Assembly: GCA_024278595.1 (NCBI GenBank)
Contig: JAJRSW010000068.1
Location: 1-64,000 of the forward strand
Direction: 5' to 3'
DNA: 64,000 nt
Source: Fidelibacterota bacterium
GTDB taxonomy: Bacteria; Fidelibacterota; UBA8477; JABMPR01
In this document: in pieces, positions 25,645-34,056 of the stretch
Position numbering within the stretch: position 1 is the first letter of the stretch
Layout: each line of letters begins with the position of its first letter
Made by a program: the position numbers and the translations under genes
The notes under the pieces: model-generated
Seen by the model: the letters and a program-made list of their open reading frames with translations, nothing else
Told to the model about the DNA's origin: nothing
Database searches by the model: none

Positions 25645-26034
25645 CCTCTGAACATAGTCGAAAGCACAGGGAGAGGGAAATATTATTGGAAGTATAAATA
25701 TGAAACTCGAAAGTTTAGACACGATTAATACCAATCAGACACGAGCTGTTCACGAATAAAAAATTGATGTGCCACTATTGACCGGCATACGGCTATTTAC
25801 TTCCACCGGGTTACGCTGGCTCAGAGAAACATATTGATTGGTGTGCAGAAATAATAATCCGTCCTGAGTCTCAGCGCTGAGTGTCGCTTCTGAAACCACG
25901 CGAATTGTTGCCAGAATCCATCAGCGTTCATCTGTGGTCAAAAGAGAACTGCTCCAGCCAGGTATTGGGCCTATTGCCTGGCTCCTTTTCCTCCTTCCTT
26001 ATTTGTGATTCCCGCTTAATTTCAGGGCAAGTTT
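25645..26034. other. Intergenic region between the divergent operon and mgtE
   Basis: No gene is supported. It should hold promoters for both directions. The only distinct structure is the hairpin at 25956-25989. I see no M-box or other known magnesium riboswitch core. Confidence 0.5.
25956..25989 (+). terminator. Hairpin with T-rich tail just before mgtE (possible attenuator)
   Basis: AGCCAGG / CCTGGCT close a 14-base loop and are followed by CCTTTTCCTCC, 45 bases before the mgtE start. In a leader with no gene before it on this strand, it could stop transcription before mgtE. No alternative pairing was established by eye. Confidence 0.4.
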
Positions 26035-27408
26035 ATGAAAGACCTTCACCTCCATATTGACACCGTAAGACGACTCCTTCGGCGCCACGCCAAGAGCAAT
26101 CTGGAAAATATGTTGGCCAAATTACACGCCGCTGATGTGGCTATGATCTTTCGTCATATCACTACTGAGGAACGTGAAGAAGTCTTTTTAACCATCGCCT
26201 CAGTGGAACATGCTGCTGAAGTTGTCTCCGAAATGGATGAGCATCTCATTGAAGAATTGTTGATCTCGCTCCCCATTGAAAAGATCATGCAGTTGATGAA
26301 AGCCATGTCTCCCGATGATGAGGCTGATATCCTGCAACTACTCCCGGAAGAATTGGCTACCGAGATATTGGACCGTCTCAAGGATAGTGAATCCGAGGAG
26401 ATGGAGAGTCTCATGGCCTACCCGGAAAATTCTGCCGGTGGGTTCATGATTCCGGATGTGTTTGCCCTCCATGAGGACACCACCGTAGGACAGGCAATTG
26501 CATCCATCCAAAATCAGGATGAGCAGGAGATGGTCTTCTACCTTTATGTGGTAGATGATCGTCAGCATCTGGTGGGTGTCATATCTCTACGAGACCTGAT
26601 CACCTCCAAACCCGATAAGAAATTAAGCCAGATGATGATTACTAAGGTGCATGCCGTACAGCCCCTGACCGATCAGGAAGAAGTGGCTCATATCGTTTCG
26701 CAATACAACATTCTGGCAGTTCCTGTAATTGATGGGGGCAATAAACTCATGGGAATCATTACCGTGGATGATGTCATTGACGTGATCCGCGAGGAAGCCA
26801 CAGAAGATTTTCTACAAATGGCTGGTGCTGGGCGAGACCGTGATATCCTCATGAAGAGTGCCTTTTCGAATGCAAAAACTCGCGTGCCCTGGCTTTTTGC
26901 TAGTTGGCTTGGAGGCCTGGTAGTTGCCGGTATTCTCAGTAGCCATGAGAAAACCCTGAGTCAGGTCATGGGTTTGATCGCATTCTTACCGATAGTTCTG
27001 GGTATGGCTGGTAACGTTGGTACACAGACCGCCACCATAATCATACGTGGTATTGCTACGGGTAGAGTCCAAACCAAGGGCACTTTAAGGCTGGTATTTA
27101 AACAACTGCAGGTCGGGTTGTTGCTGGGTATCACGTTTGGCCTACTCCTGGGAGGTGCGGGATATTTTCTAGGCTTTGCTGGATATGTGGATACAGGAGT
27201 TATCAGCACTTTGGAGCTGGGTATTACTATTGGGAGCTCCATTGTTTTGGCCATGTTATTTTCTGCTTCCCTTGGCTCGCTGGTGCCAATAATCTTGAAT
27301 CGTATCAATCTTGATCCCGCCGTTGCAACAGGTCCTTTCGTTACAACGAGTTCCGATATTATCGGAGCCCTGGTCTACCTGCTCGTTGCCGGATTCTTTA
27401 TACTATAA
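26035..27408 (+). CDS. mgtE: Magnesium transporter MgtE
   Basis: A Mg2+ channel of the inner membrane gated by its cytosolic domains. An N-terminal MgtE_N helical superhelix (LLISLPIEKIMQLMKAMSPDDEADILQLLPEE), two CBS domains (about 130-255; DRQHLVGVISLRDL and NKLMGIITVDDV) and a C-terminal five-helix pore domain with PIVLGMAGNVGTQTATIIIRG are present. Length 457 matches the family. The glycosyltransferase gene begins 3 bases later, suggesting co-transcription, though the functions seem unrelated. Confidence 0.96.
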   Translation: MKDLHLHIDTVRRLLRRHAKSNLENMLAKLHAADVAMIFRHITTEEREEVFLTIASVEHAAEVVSEMDEHLIEELLISLPIEKIMQLMKAMSPDDEADILQLLPEELATEILDRLKDSESEEMESLMAYPENSAGGFMIPDVFALHEDTTVGQAIASIQNQDEQEMVFYLYVVDDRQHLVGVISLRDLITSKPDKKLSQMMITKVHAVQPLTDQEEVAHIVSQYNILAVPVIDGGNKLMGIITVDDVIDVIREEATEDFLQMAGAGRDRDILMKSAFSNAKTRVPWLFASWLGGLVVAGILSSHEKTLSQVMGLIAFLPIVLGMAGNVGTQTATIIIRGIATGRVQTKGTLRLVFKQLQVGLLLGITFGLLLGGAGYFLGFAGYVDTGVISTLELGITIGSSIVLAMLFSASLGSLVPIILNRINLDPAVATGPFVTTSSDIIGALVYLLVAGFFIL

Positions 27409-27411
27409 AAA

Positions 27412-28515
27412 ATGAGTTTCATGATCACCGGACTATTGGTCCTCTCGACGCTCATTTATACTATCTACACACTTGTTATCACCCGGGGACTTCTCTCCAT
27501 TCCATCCAGCTCACCTAGAGTAGATCACCCAACTGTGGCCATTGTGATTGCAGCCCGCAATGAAGAGCAAAATCTGCCCCAATTATTATCAGATCTTGTA
27601 GCCCAAAATTATTTGGGTCCTCTGGATATTTATATCGCTGATGATCGATCAACCGATTCGACCTGGAGTATTTTAGAACAATTTTCCAGAAAACATAACA
27701 ACCTGCACCCCGTGCGGGTTAGCGCTTTAGCCCAACACATGACTCCTAAAAAGAACGCACTGACGGAATGCCTGAAACAGACAACTGCCGAGCTTATTCT
27801 TACTACGGACGCTGATTGCCGGGTGGGTCCTGCCTGGGTAGCCAGTGCAGTTTCCCAGTTGGGTGAAGACGTGGGAATTCTCATCGGTTACTCTCAGGTT
27901 GAAGCCAACACATTCTTTCAGCGGTACCAGGCACTCGATTTCGTCGGCATCATGGCGGCCAATGCGGGCATGATGACCCAGGGGCGGGTTTGGAGTGGGT
28001 CGGGTCAAAATCTGGCCTATCGGCGATCCGCCTTCACAGCCATCGGAGGTTTTAATCCGGTTGCCCACAAGATTTCAGGAGATGATGTCTATCTGGTCCA
28101 GACGATTCCGGCCAAGACGGGGTTACAAGCCAGATTTAATTTTGACCCGGATCATTTTGTACGAACAATGCCCATGAATTCTCTCAAAGAATTTATCAAC
28201 CAGCGGATCCGCTGGTCATCGAATTCCCGGGGGCTGGAGAAAAGTAAACCGTGGTTCTTTGCTTTCCTGGTCAGTGCCTTTTTAACCAACCTGTTACTGT
28301 TGATCTCAGTGGTGAGTGGCTGGTTCATTTTTGCTTTCTGGTTTGCTCTGGTGCTCAAGTTTCTGGCTGAAGGTGTGGTGTTGGTGAGCGGCGCCAGGCG
28401 GTTTGGGTATTGGTCACTGCTACCGATCTACCCGGTTTGGTTTTTCTTGCAGCCACTTTATATCAGCTATGTTGGGCTCAGGGGATTGCAGGGCAAGTTT
28501 AGCTGGAAGCCCTGA
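27412..28515 (+). CDS. Membrane glycosyltransferase, family 2
   Basis: An N-terminal helix (MITGLLVLSTLIYTIYTLVI), then a GT-A domain: VAIVIAARNEEQNLPQLL, the first acidic motif ADDRSTDST, DxD-like TTDADCRVG, an acceptor-side acidic motif (SGDDVYLV) and QRIRW, then three C-terminal transmembrane helices. The arrangement is that of processive or lipid-glycosylating GT2 enzymes facing the cytoplasm; donor and acceptor are unknown. A second possible start (ATG, four codons in) gives the same protein. Confidence 0.88.
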   Translation: MSFMITGLLVLSTLIYTIYTLVITRGLLSIPSSSPRVDHPTVAIVIAARNEEQNLPQLLSDLVAQNYLGPLDIYIADDRSTDSTWSILEQFSRKHNNLHPVRVSALAQHMTPKKNALTECLKQTTAELILTTDADCRVGPAWVASAVSQLGEDVGILIGYSQVEANTFFQRYQALDFVGIMAANAGMMTQGRVWSGSGQNLAYRRSAFTAIGGFNPVAHKISGDDVYLVQTIPAKTGLQARFNFDPDHFVRTMPMNSLKEFINQRIRWSSNSRGLEKSKPWFFAFLVSAFLTNLLLLISVVSGWFIFAFWFALVLKFLAEGVVLVSGARRFGYWSLLPIYPVWFFLQPLYISYVGLRGLQGKFSWKP

Positions 28516-28524
28516 GTACTGACC

Positions 28525-29250
28525 ATGAATTATAAAACGCTATTGATCCTGTGGCTGACCTGGAGTACAATTTCTGCGACGCCGACTGATCAAGTGATCC
28601 AATACGAGGTCTCATATATGGGGATTCCTCTGTTGGATATGCAGCTAACCTGGGTAGAAGATGATACCAGTGTCCAAATATCGTATGACAATAGACTGAA
28701 GCCGTGGATCGCCTACTTTCATCCGATACACAATATTTACCGGGTTCATTTCCGACGGACGGATTTTGCACCGATTGATTGGTCCAAAACGATCTCAGAA
28801 GGGAAAATGCAGTTTCAACTTGCTGCTAAATTGGATCCTGATAGAAAAACAGGTCGCTTCTCGAATGGACAGCGCTTTGAATTCCCAGCCGGGGGCTTGA
28901 CTGTTTTTTCAGCAACTCATTATTTAGCTGCCAGAGCGCACGATCCTGATTTTTTCCCGGTGAAACTACCGGTATTCATCGATGGCCAGGTATGGGAAGC
29001 GGCGGCTCGCCGATTTGATGAGCTTCATCCCCACCCAGAATACCGCTCAGCACCCGGGCAGGTCCTGATAGAAGCCAGTTTACATTATCTTTATGGAGCA
29101 AGTGTGGTGGCGCATAACGATATTCTTACCTCGGTGATTGCCACGGAAGGAACCCGGTTTATCCTGTGGGTTGCCCCTGATGGGCATTATACCAAAGCGC
29201 AATTCGGTCGATTTCCCAAAGCCGTGATCATGGATCAGCTGAAAAACTGA
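28525..29250 (+). CDS. DUF3108 domain protein, secreted
   Basis: A weak signal peptide (MNYKTLLILWLTWSTISATP) precedes a lipocalin-like all-beta domain of the DUF3108 type: VIQYEVSYMGIPLLDMQLTW, then SYDNRLKPWIAYFHPIHNIYRV, WSKTISEGK and a C-terminal RFILWVAPDGHYTKAQFGRFP block. Such proteins are periplasmic and of unknown function. It lies 9 bases after the glycosyltransferase gene in the same orientation and is probably co-transcribed. Confidence 0.75.
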   Translation: MNYKTLLILWLTWSTISATPTDQVIQYEVSYMGIPLLDMQLTWVEDDTSVQISYDNRLKPWIAYFHPIHNIYRVHFRRTDFAPIDWSKTISEGKMQFQLAAKLDPDRKTGRFSNGQRFEFPAGGLTVFSATHYLAARAHDPDFFPVKLPVFIDGQVWEAAARRFDELHPHPEYRSAPGQVLIEASLHYLYGASVVAHNDILTSVIATEGTRFILWVAPDGHYTKAQFGRFPKAVIMDQLKN

Positions 29251-29287
29251 GTTGATCGGGTGGTCAAGATAATACTGTAATCAGGCA

Positions 29288-29668
29288 ATGTTCCAGCGCA
29301 CAAAAACCATACTTGTTGAACATTGGAAGGCGTTCGCCTTTTTGATCCTGGCTGGTGGTTTTGTTTATATCGGGCTCATTCTTGAATGGGATAAAGAGAT
29401 CATGGCTGGTCTGGTTTTGCTGTTTGGAATTCTCTCACATGCTTTTGCCGGGCTGGTGGCCTTGGTGGCGCTGGTGCCGTTTATCGGTCCCCTTTTGATC
29501 AAAGTTCTGTCCATCCCTATTTTCTGGTTACTCAATGCAGGTGGCTATTTTGTTTCCATCATTTTTGTAAAAAAGGGTTACGGCTCAAGTGTGGTGAAGA
29601 GCCGGGTACTGACCATTGTCCTGCTGGTCGGAGTGGTGATCGGCTTTATTCTGGGTAAGATCATCTAA
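29288..29668 (+). CDS. Small membrane protein of unknown function
   Basis: 126 residues with about four hydrophobic segments (FAFLILAGGFVYIGLIL, MAGLVLLFGILSHAFAGLVALVALVPFIGPLLIKV, WLLNAGGYFVSIIFV, VLTIVLLVGVVIGFILGKII). A charged, soluble patch (KKGYGSSVVKSRV) joins the last two. No family recognised. Same strand as the three genes before it, 37 bases on. Confidence 0.6.
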   Translation: MFQRTKTILVEHWKAFAFLILAGGFVYIGLILEWDKEIMAGLVLLFGILSHAFAGLVALVALVPFIGPLLIKVLSIPIFWLLNAGGYFVSIIFVKKGYGSSVVKSRVLTIVLLVGVVIGFILGKII

Positions 29669-30073
29669 CCCGCGTATTTCGTTTCAGGGCGCAGGTTTAC
29701 TTGTCAAGCCTACCAGATGTCGTCTATTGGTGCGGACTGGAGTATGACCAGTTTCTCCTCTAAGCTGGCTATCATACCATTTTCAGTTCTATATCAGCCA
29801 TAACTTGTGCATCTTTTCCATTTTCACGCAACTTCGATGAACTCAGTAGGACACACTTTATATTTTTCCATAATCCGGCTATGTGGAAAATATCAGGTAA
29901 AGAAGAGCTGGAAAAGATGCAAGTTAGGTCCCAGTTGGAAGTGTAACTGGTATAAATCAGTTTAATCCCAGTTCTCACTTCTGATAACCTTTCGTAATAT
30001 CAATTATTTTGCATCTGGATTATCTACGCTTATTTTAGGTTTTTTAGACTCATATCATTCAAGGAGCATATTC
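29669..30073. repeat. Intergenic region with a diverged inverted repeat
   Basis: No gene supported. TGCATCTTTTCCA (29808-29820) is repeated inverted at 29909-29921 with more pairing outside (AACTTG / AAGTT), about 125 bases end to end, MITE-like. The word GCATCTTTTCCATTTTCAC recurs at about 57032-57050. A leader with TTCAAGGAGCAT precedes the next gene. Confidence 0.5.
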
Positions 30074-31747
30074 ATGTTTATCAGAAAAATAATATTGATT
30101 ACGGTGTTGGCGATCATGGGTAATTTATGGGCCTCAACCACGATCAGAGCCATTGATGAAGCCTTCGCCCGTGGTGAATTAAGCCCTGATGAAATGATCC
30201 TCAATAAGATATATGCCATTTTTGAGCCCCAGAGTATTGATTCCCGTTTCCGGGTTGATAATATTCAGGACCTTAAGTGCGGTACACCGATCTTGATCCA
30301 ATATGAAAATATGCAATCGGATCTGTTGGAATCTACAGTAAGCATCGTTGAAAGTTTCCTGGAAGTAAATCGTGATCTAAGAGATATATATGATAGTCCC
30401 GGTGGTCACTTTCGTTTCAACTATAGCACCACAGGTGGTGATGCTGTTCCCAGTGCCGATGCCGATATGAACGGAGTGCCTGATTTCGTGGAGTGGGCAG
30501 GTGATTATCTTGACTTTACCTGGTCTCGGGAAGTTGATGCAGCCGGATTTGCCGGCCCAGATCATTCCGGAGGAGATGGCTTTTATAATGTGTCCTTTGA
30601 AAATATGGGCCCCTATGGGTATTGTACCACAAGTGGTGTTGATGGTGGAGAATTAACTCGCCTGGTGCTGCATAACAGCTATGTCGGATTTGGTGCGAAT
30701 CAGGATCCTGATGGAAATATTAAAGGTGCCATGAAGGTCACCTGTGCGCATGAATTCAAACATGCCAGTCAACGGGTCCATTCATACTGGTCAGAAGGTG
30801 GGTGGGTCGAGCTGGATGCCACCTGGGCTGAAGAATTTGTGTATGACTATGTGAACGATTCCATGTTGAATTTTATGGGTTATGGCGATCCCTTTTCCCA
30901 TCCGCATTGGGGCCTGGATCATGGTGGAACAGGGTCATACGAAGACTTTGCCTGGGAAGATTTTATGCACCAGCGTTTTGATGATAATTCATATAGTTCA
31001 GCTCCGGTGATCCAGTATTTTTGGACCTGGCGTGAGACCCACACAGGCCAAAACACCATGGACAGTTATGCTCAGGCGCTTACAAATGCCGGGAGTTCCC
31101 TGACCGAGGCTTTCGAAGAATATGTTGTCTGGAATTTTTTCACCGGTGCTCGGGCAGTGATGAGCGGTGGCATTAGTCAGTTTGGCTATGATGAATCAGG
31201 TGTAGCCGGTTTCCCCACAGCAACCCTGGCCGCCACTCACAGTAGCTACCCGGTATCCGCCTCGGTTTCCGGAATAGAGAATTTGGGTGCAAAAATGATC
31301 CGTCTGAACCCGGCTGGTGAAGCTGGTCTGGAGATCATCTTTGATGGTCAGAATAGTGTAGCGATGTCGGCCATGTGGGCCATCCGCTATGTTGACAACA
31401 CCGTTGATTGGGGCAGTATTGAGCTGGACGCCAGCAATGATGGATCTATAGTTTTGGATGTAAGGGAAGCAACTATGGCTGCTCTGATTCCGGTCGTTAC
31501 CCAGATCAATGGGTCGAGCTATAGCGCAAGCTACACCATCGATCCCCACGCCATGACCGTTTGTACTGCTGGTGACCTTAATGATGATGGTGCCTGGGAT
31601 GTCTCAGATCTGGTCCGATTAGTGGCCGTGATCCTGGGAAACGGGGCAGAGCCAAATGATATTGAATTGTGTGCTGGGGATGTAAATGCCGATGATCAAA
31701 CCACTGTTCAGGATGTGGTAACCCTGGTGGGTATTATTCTACAATAA
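30074..31747 (+). CDS. Secreted MXAN_6640-like putative metalloprotease with dockerin-like repeats
   Basis: AAGGAG precedes the start. Signal peptide (MFIRKIILITVLAIMGNLWAS), then a metallopeptidase-like domain: a hydrophobic helix ending AHEFKHASQ (HExxH at 226-230), followed by a WVELDATWAEEF block that could give the third Glu ligand. Before it lies a DADMNGVPDFVEWAG calcium-type loop. A beta-sandwich region follows, and the last 60 residues hold two dockerin-type repeats (GDLNDDGAWDVSDLVRLV and GDVNADDQTTVQDVVTLV). There is no T9SS tail, so sorting differs from its neighbours. Proteolytic activity is inferred from the motif only. Confidence 0.75.
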   Translation: MFIRKIILITVLAIMGNLWASTTIRAIDEAFARGELSPDEMILNKIYAIFEPQSIDSRFRVDNIQDLKCGTPILIQYENMQSDLLESTVSIVESFLEVNRDLRDIYDSPGGHFRFNYSTTGGDAVPSADADMNGVPDFVEWAGDYLDFTWSREVDAAGFAGPDHSGGDGFYNVSFENMGPYGYCTTSGVDGGELTRLVLHNSYVGFGANQDPDGNIKGAMKVTCAHEFKHASQRVHSYWSEGGWVELDATWAEEFVYDYVNDSMLNFMGYGDPFSHPHWGLDHGGTGSYEDFAWEDFMHQRFDDNSYSSAPVIQYFWTWRETHTGQNTMDSYAQALTNAGSSLTEAFEEYVVWNFFTGARAVMSGGISQFGYDESGVAGFPTATLAATHSSYPVSASVSGIENLGAKMIRLNPAGEAGLEIIFDGQNSVAMSAMWAIRYVDNTVDWGSIELDASNDGSIVLDVREATMAALIPVVTQINGSSYSASYTIDPHAMTVCTAGDLNDDGAWDVSDLVRLVAVILGNGAEPNDIELCAGDVNADDQTTVQDVVTLVGIILQ

Positions 31748-31794
31748 TTCAATAGCTTTATACCACCACATATTTAAGTTGGAATTCGTTGACA

Positions 31795-31814
31795 TCAGGC
31801 TGGTAACAGCCTGA
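31795..31814 (+). other. Short perfect hairpin after the metalloprotease gene
   Basis: TCAGGCTG and CAGCCTGA pair around a GTAA tetraloop. There is no T-tract, so it is a weak terminator at best, or a leader structure of the next gene. Confidence 0.35.
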
Positions 31815-31905
31815 ACAGCTTCCTGTGATGCTTCATGATTACTGAAGAAAACGCATCGGGGGTAAACAAGGTCTGTCAGAGTAAGTATTAATCCGGAAGG
31901 TTCCC

Positions 31906-32460
31906 ATGATCGCTAAGCCCAAAGTATCCTATCCCATGTTTGAGAGTTTTAAGGACAAACTGAAGCCCAAACGCAGTCAGGCCCAGTTGACCCTCTCTCA
32001 GGTTGAAATATTCAGCCGGATGTCCTGGCGGGAGATCAAGATCATTGAGCATGCCATACATATTCGCAACTATGCACCCAACGAGCCGATCTTTAAGCAG
32101 GGTGACCCGGGAAGTGGTATGTATATTATCATAAACGGTCGTGTTGGAATCTTTTTTGAGGTCCCCAACCAGGAACCCACTCAATTGCCGGTACTGGGTG
32201 AAAGTGATTTCTTTGGTGAGATCGCCCTCTTGGATGATTCCCCTCGCACAGCCTCAGCCACGGCCCTTGATAATTGTACTATTATTGGCTTCTATCGTCC
32301 CGATCTCATGCAGATCCTTAAAACCAAACCGACCCTGGGCAGTAAGATCCTCTTGTCACTTTCTGAGGTATTGGCAACCCGCTTGCGTGGTACCAATAGT
32401 GAGCTGCTAAAATTGAATCTATGTCTGGAAGAACAGGCTGCGGCGGGAGATCATGCATAA
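31906..32460 (+). CDS. Cyclic-nucleotide-binding domain protein
   Basis: A single cNMP-binding beta-barrel (EPIFKQGDPGSGMYIIINGRVGIFF ... ESDFFGEIALLDDSPRTASATA) with the phosphate-binding cassette FGEIALLDDSPRTA intact. Short helices flank it, and there is no HTH or kinase domain. The C-terminus (QILKTKPTLGSKILLSLSEVLATRLR) resembles the helix that follows in regulators. It overlaps the AI-2E-family gene by 8 bases, so it is probably a cytosolic partner of that permease, or a cNMP-responsive adaptor. Confidence 0.85.
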   Translation: MIAKPKVSYPMFESFKDKLKPKRSQAQLTLSQVEIFSRMSWREIKIIEHAIHIRNYAPNEPIFKQGDPGSGMYIIINGRVGIFFEVPNQEPTQLPVLGESDFFGEIALLDDSPRTASATALDNCTIIGFYRPDLMQILKTKPTLGSKILLSLSEVLATRLRGTNSELLKLNLCLEEQAAAGDHA

Positions 32461-33577
32461 CCAGGACCCCATCGAGATCGCCCCGCAATCGGTCCGTTTC
32501 TTTCATCAGAATCTATTCAAAACCCTGGTCTATTTCTTCTTGTTGATCCTGGTGCTGGTAGGAGCATATAAAGCGCTGCCACTGGTCTTAGATGCTATTT
32601 TTCTGCTGGTCATCGCTTCGATCCTCACAGTAGTCCTCAATCCCATGGTTGACCGCATGGAGTCTTCGGGAATTAGTAGAATTATTGGGGCACTCATCGT
32701 TTTTGGCGGCATTTTTTCCACTGTTGGGATTGGGATAGTCAAAGGGATTCCAGCTTTATTGATTGAGATCGGTCGCATCAAAGATGTGATCCAACGCCAC
32801 ACAGCAGCAGACTCTCTGGATTCATTCATGAACGGGATCAATACCACTATTTCTCAATATCTGCCGGATTTTCAATTGGATACGGACATCATTTCCAACT
32901 TGTCTGCCCAATTCTTTGGACAACTCGGATCGATACTGGGGGGCGCTATCAACACACTCACCACCATTATATTTATCCTGATCATCACCATGTTCTTTCT
33001 GGTGGATGGTTCGCGGATGATGAAACGATTGATCGAAGTCGTACCCAATCGTTATTTTGAGATGTCACTGAATATCAGTTATAAAACGAAGAAGCAATTG
33101 ACCAATTTTCTAAGGGGCCAGTTACTGGCAGCTCTGGGCGTAGCTGTTCAGTCAGTTATTGGATTGAGTCTACTGAACTGGATCTTTGATGCCAACATAT
33201 CAGGTGTTTTTCTTATCGCTTCCATCGCCGGCTTGGCCAATATGATTCCTTTTGTGGGACCTTTCATGGGTATGGCACCAGCAATTATTGTGAGTCTTTT
33301 TAACAACCTGGGTGACCCGGTGGCAGCCGCTAATTTTTATTACATCTTTCATATCGTAGTCATGTTCTTTATCGTACAGATGATCGACAATAATGTGATC
33401 TCACCCATCGTGGTTTCCGGATCCATGGAAATGCATCCACTGACTGTGATACTTTTGATCCTTATCGGGTCACAGATCGGAGTTCTGGGTATGTTTTTGG
33501 CAGTACCTGCCTGGGGAATCTCTAAGGTGGTGGTTCAGGAGGTCTATCAGGGTTTAAAGGGGCATCGCCTGATCTGA
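32453..33577 (+). CDS. AI-2E family transporter
   Basis: 374 residues with eight or so hydrophobic helices: an N-terminal pair (LVYFFLLILVLVGAYKALPLVLDAIFLLVIASILTVV), the LNPMVDRME motif, a central soluble loop, and C-terminal helices with IAGLANMIPFVGPFMGMAPAIIV, the hallmark PxxG block of the family, and VLGMFLAVPAWGISKVV. Family members export varied substrates (AI-2, Na+ or K+/H+ exchange); the name does not settle the substrate. Overlap with the upstream cNMP gene suggests nucleotide-linked regulation. Confidence 0.9.
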   Translation: MHNQDPIEIAPQSVRFFHQNLFKTLVYFFLLILVLVGAYKALPLVLDAIFLLVIASILTVVLNPMVDRMESSGISRIIGALIVFGGIFSTVGIGIVKGIPALLIEIGRIKDVIQRHTAADSLDSFMNGINTTISQYLPDFQLDTDIISNLSAQFFGQLGSILGGAINTLTTIIFILIITMFFLVDGSRMMKRLIEVVPNRYFEMSLNISYKTKKQLTNFLRGQLLAALGVAVQSVIGLSLLNWIFDANISGVFLIASIAGLANMIPFVGPFMGMAPAIIVSLFNNLGDPVAAANFYYIFHIVVMFFIVQMIDNNVISPIVVSGSMEMHPLTVILLILIGSQIGVLGMFLAVPAWGISKVVVQEVYQGLKGHRLI

Positions 33578-33586
33578 CCAGTTTAG

Positions 33587-33859
33587 CCCGCATATTTCAT
33601 GAAGCAGCACAATCTGACTTGTTATTTTGATTTCTGACTGCGTTGTTCGGAATAAATCCGTCCTCAGCGGTCATACAGACCGCTTGCGGATGGTCCCTGA
33701 GCCAGGTCGAAGGGTGATTTATCCTCTCGCCTTGTCAGAAATCAAAATTCCAGCGTCAGAACTACCTTGGGTACAAAGTGTATTTTTGATTATCTTATGT
33801 AACTAACGTAAACACATCATGTTATAATCGTTATTGCACTCCCTCATGAAATATGCGGG
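33587..33859. repeat. MITE-like element B with nested palindrome
   Basis: CCCGCATATTTCATGA (33587-33602) is mirrored exactly as TCATGAAATATGCGGG (33844-33859), with partial pairing beyond. Inside, TTTTGATTTCTGAC near 33627 is mirrored by GTCAGAAATCAAAA near 33735. The 270-base unit could fold into one long cruciform. No ORF of note. Confidence 0.65.
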
Positions 33860-33994
33860 TTAGAACGGGATGATAAAGATTCCCAATTCCGCCAGCAGGT
33901 CTGCATCAACCTGACCAGCTAATGCTTCCAAAGTTCTACCGCCAGCGCTGACCTCACCAGCCGTACACATATTTCCCGGAAGTATGAAGGACAT
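33860..33994 (-). CDS. Possible 44-residue protein, unknown
   Basis: Below the ORF-track cutoff. CAGGAG lies four bases before an ATG at 33994; the frame stays open for 44 codons (MSFILPGNMCTAGEVSAGGR ... LLAELGIFIIPF) to a TAA at 33860 and uses codons like the neighbouring genes. It lies 62 bases after the stop of the barrel-TPR gene on the same strand. Its stop overlaps the inverted-repeat end of element B. No family recognised; it may be a real small protein or the tail of a lost gene. Confidence 0.4.
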   Translation of the reverse strand: MSFILPGNMCTAGEVSAGGRTLEALAGQVDADLLAELGIFIIPF

Positions 33995-34056
33995 TGATCT
34001 CCTGGATCATGATTCCATTTCGAATCTACACAGCGCATCTTGAACTGAAATTGGAT

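Noticed and set aside
25645-26034. M-box magnesium riboswitch before mgtE
   Set aside because: None of the conserved M-box core words are visible; only one simple hairpin.
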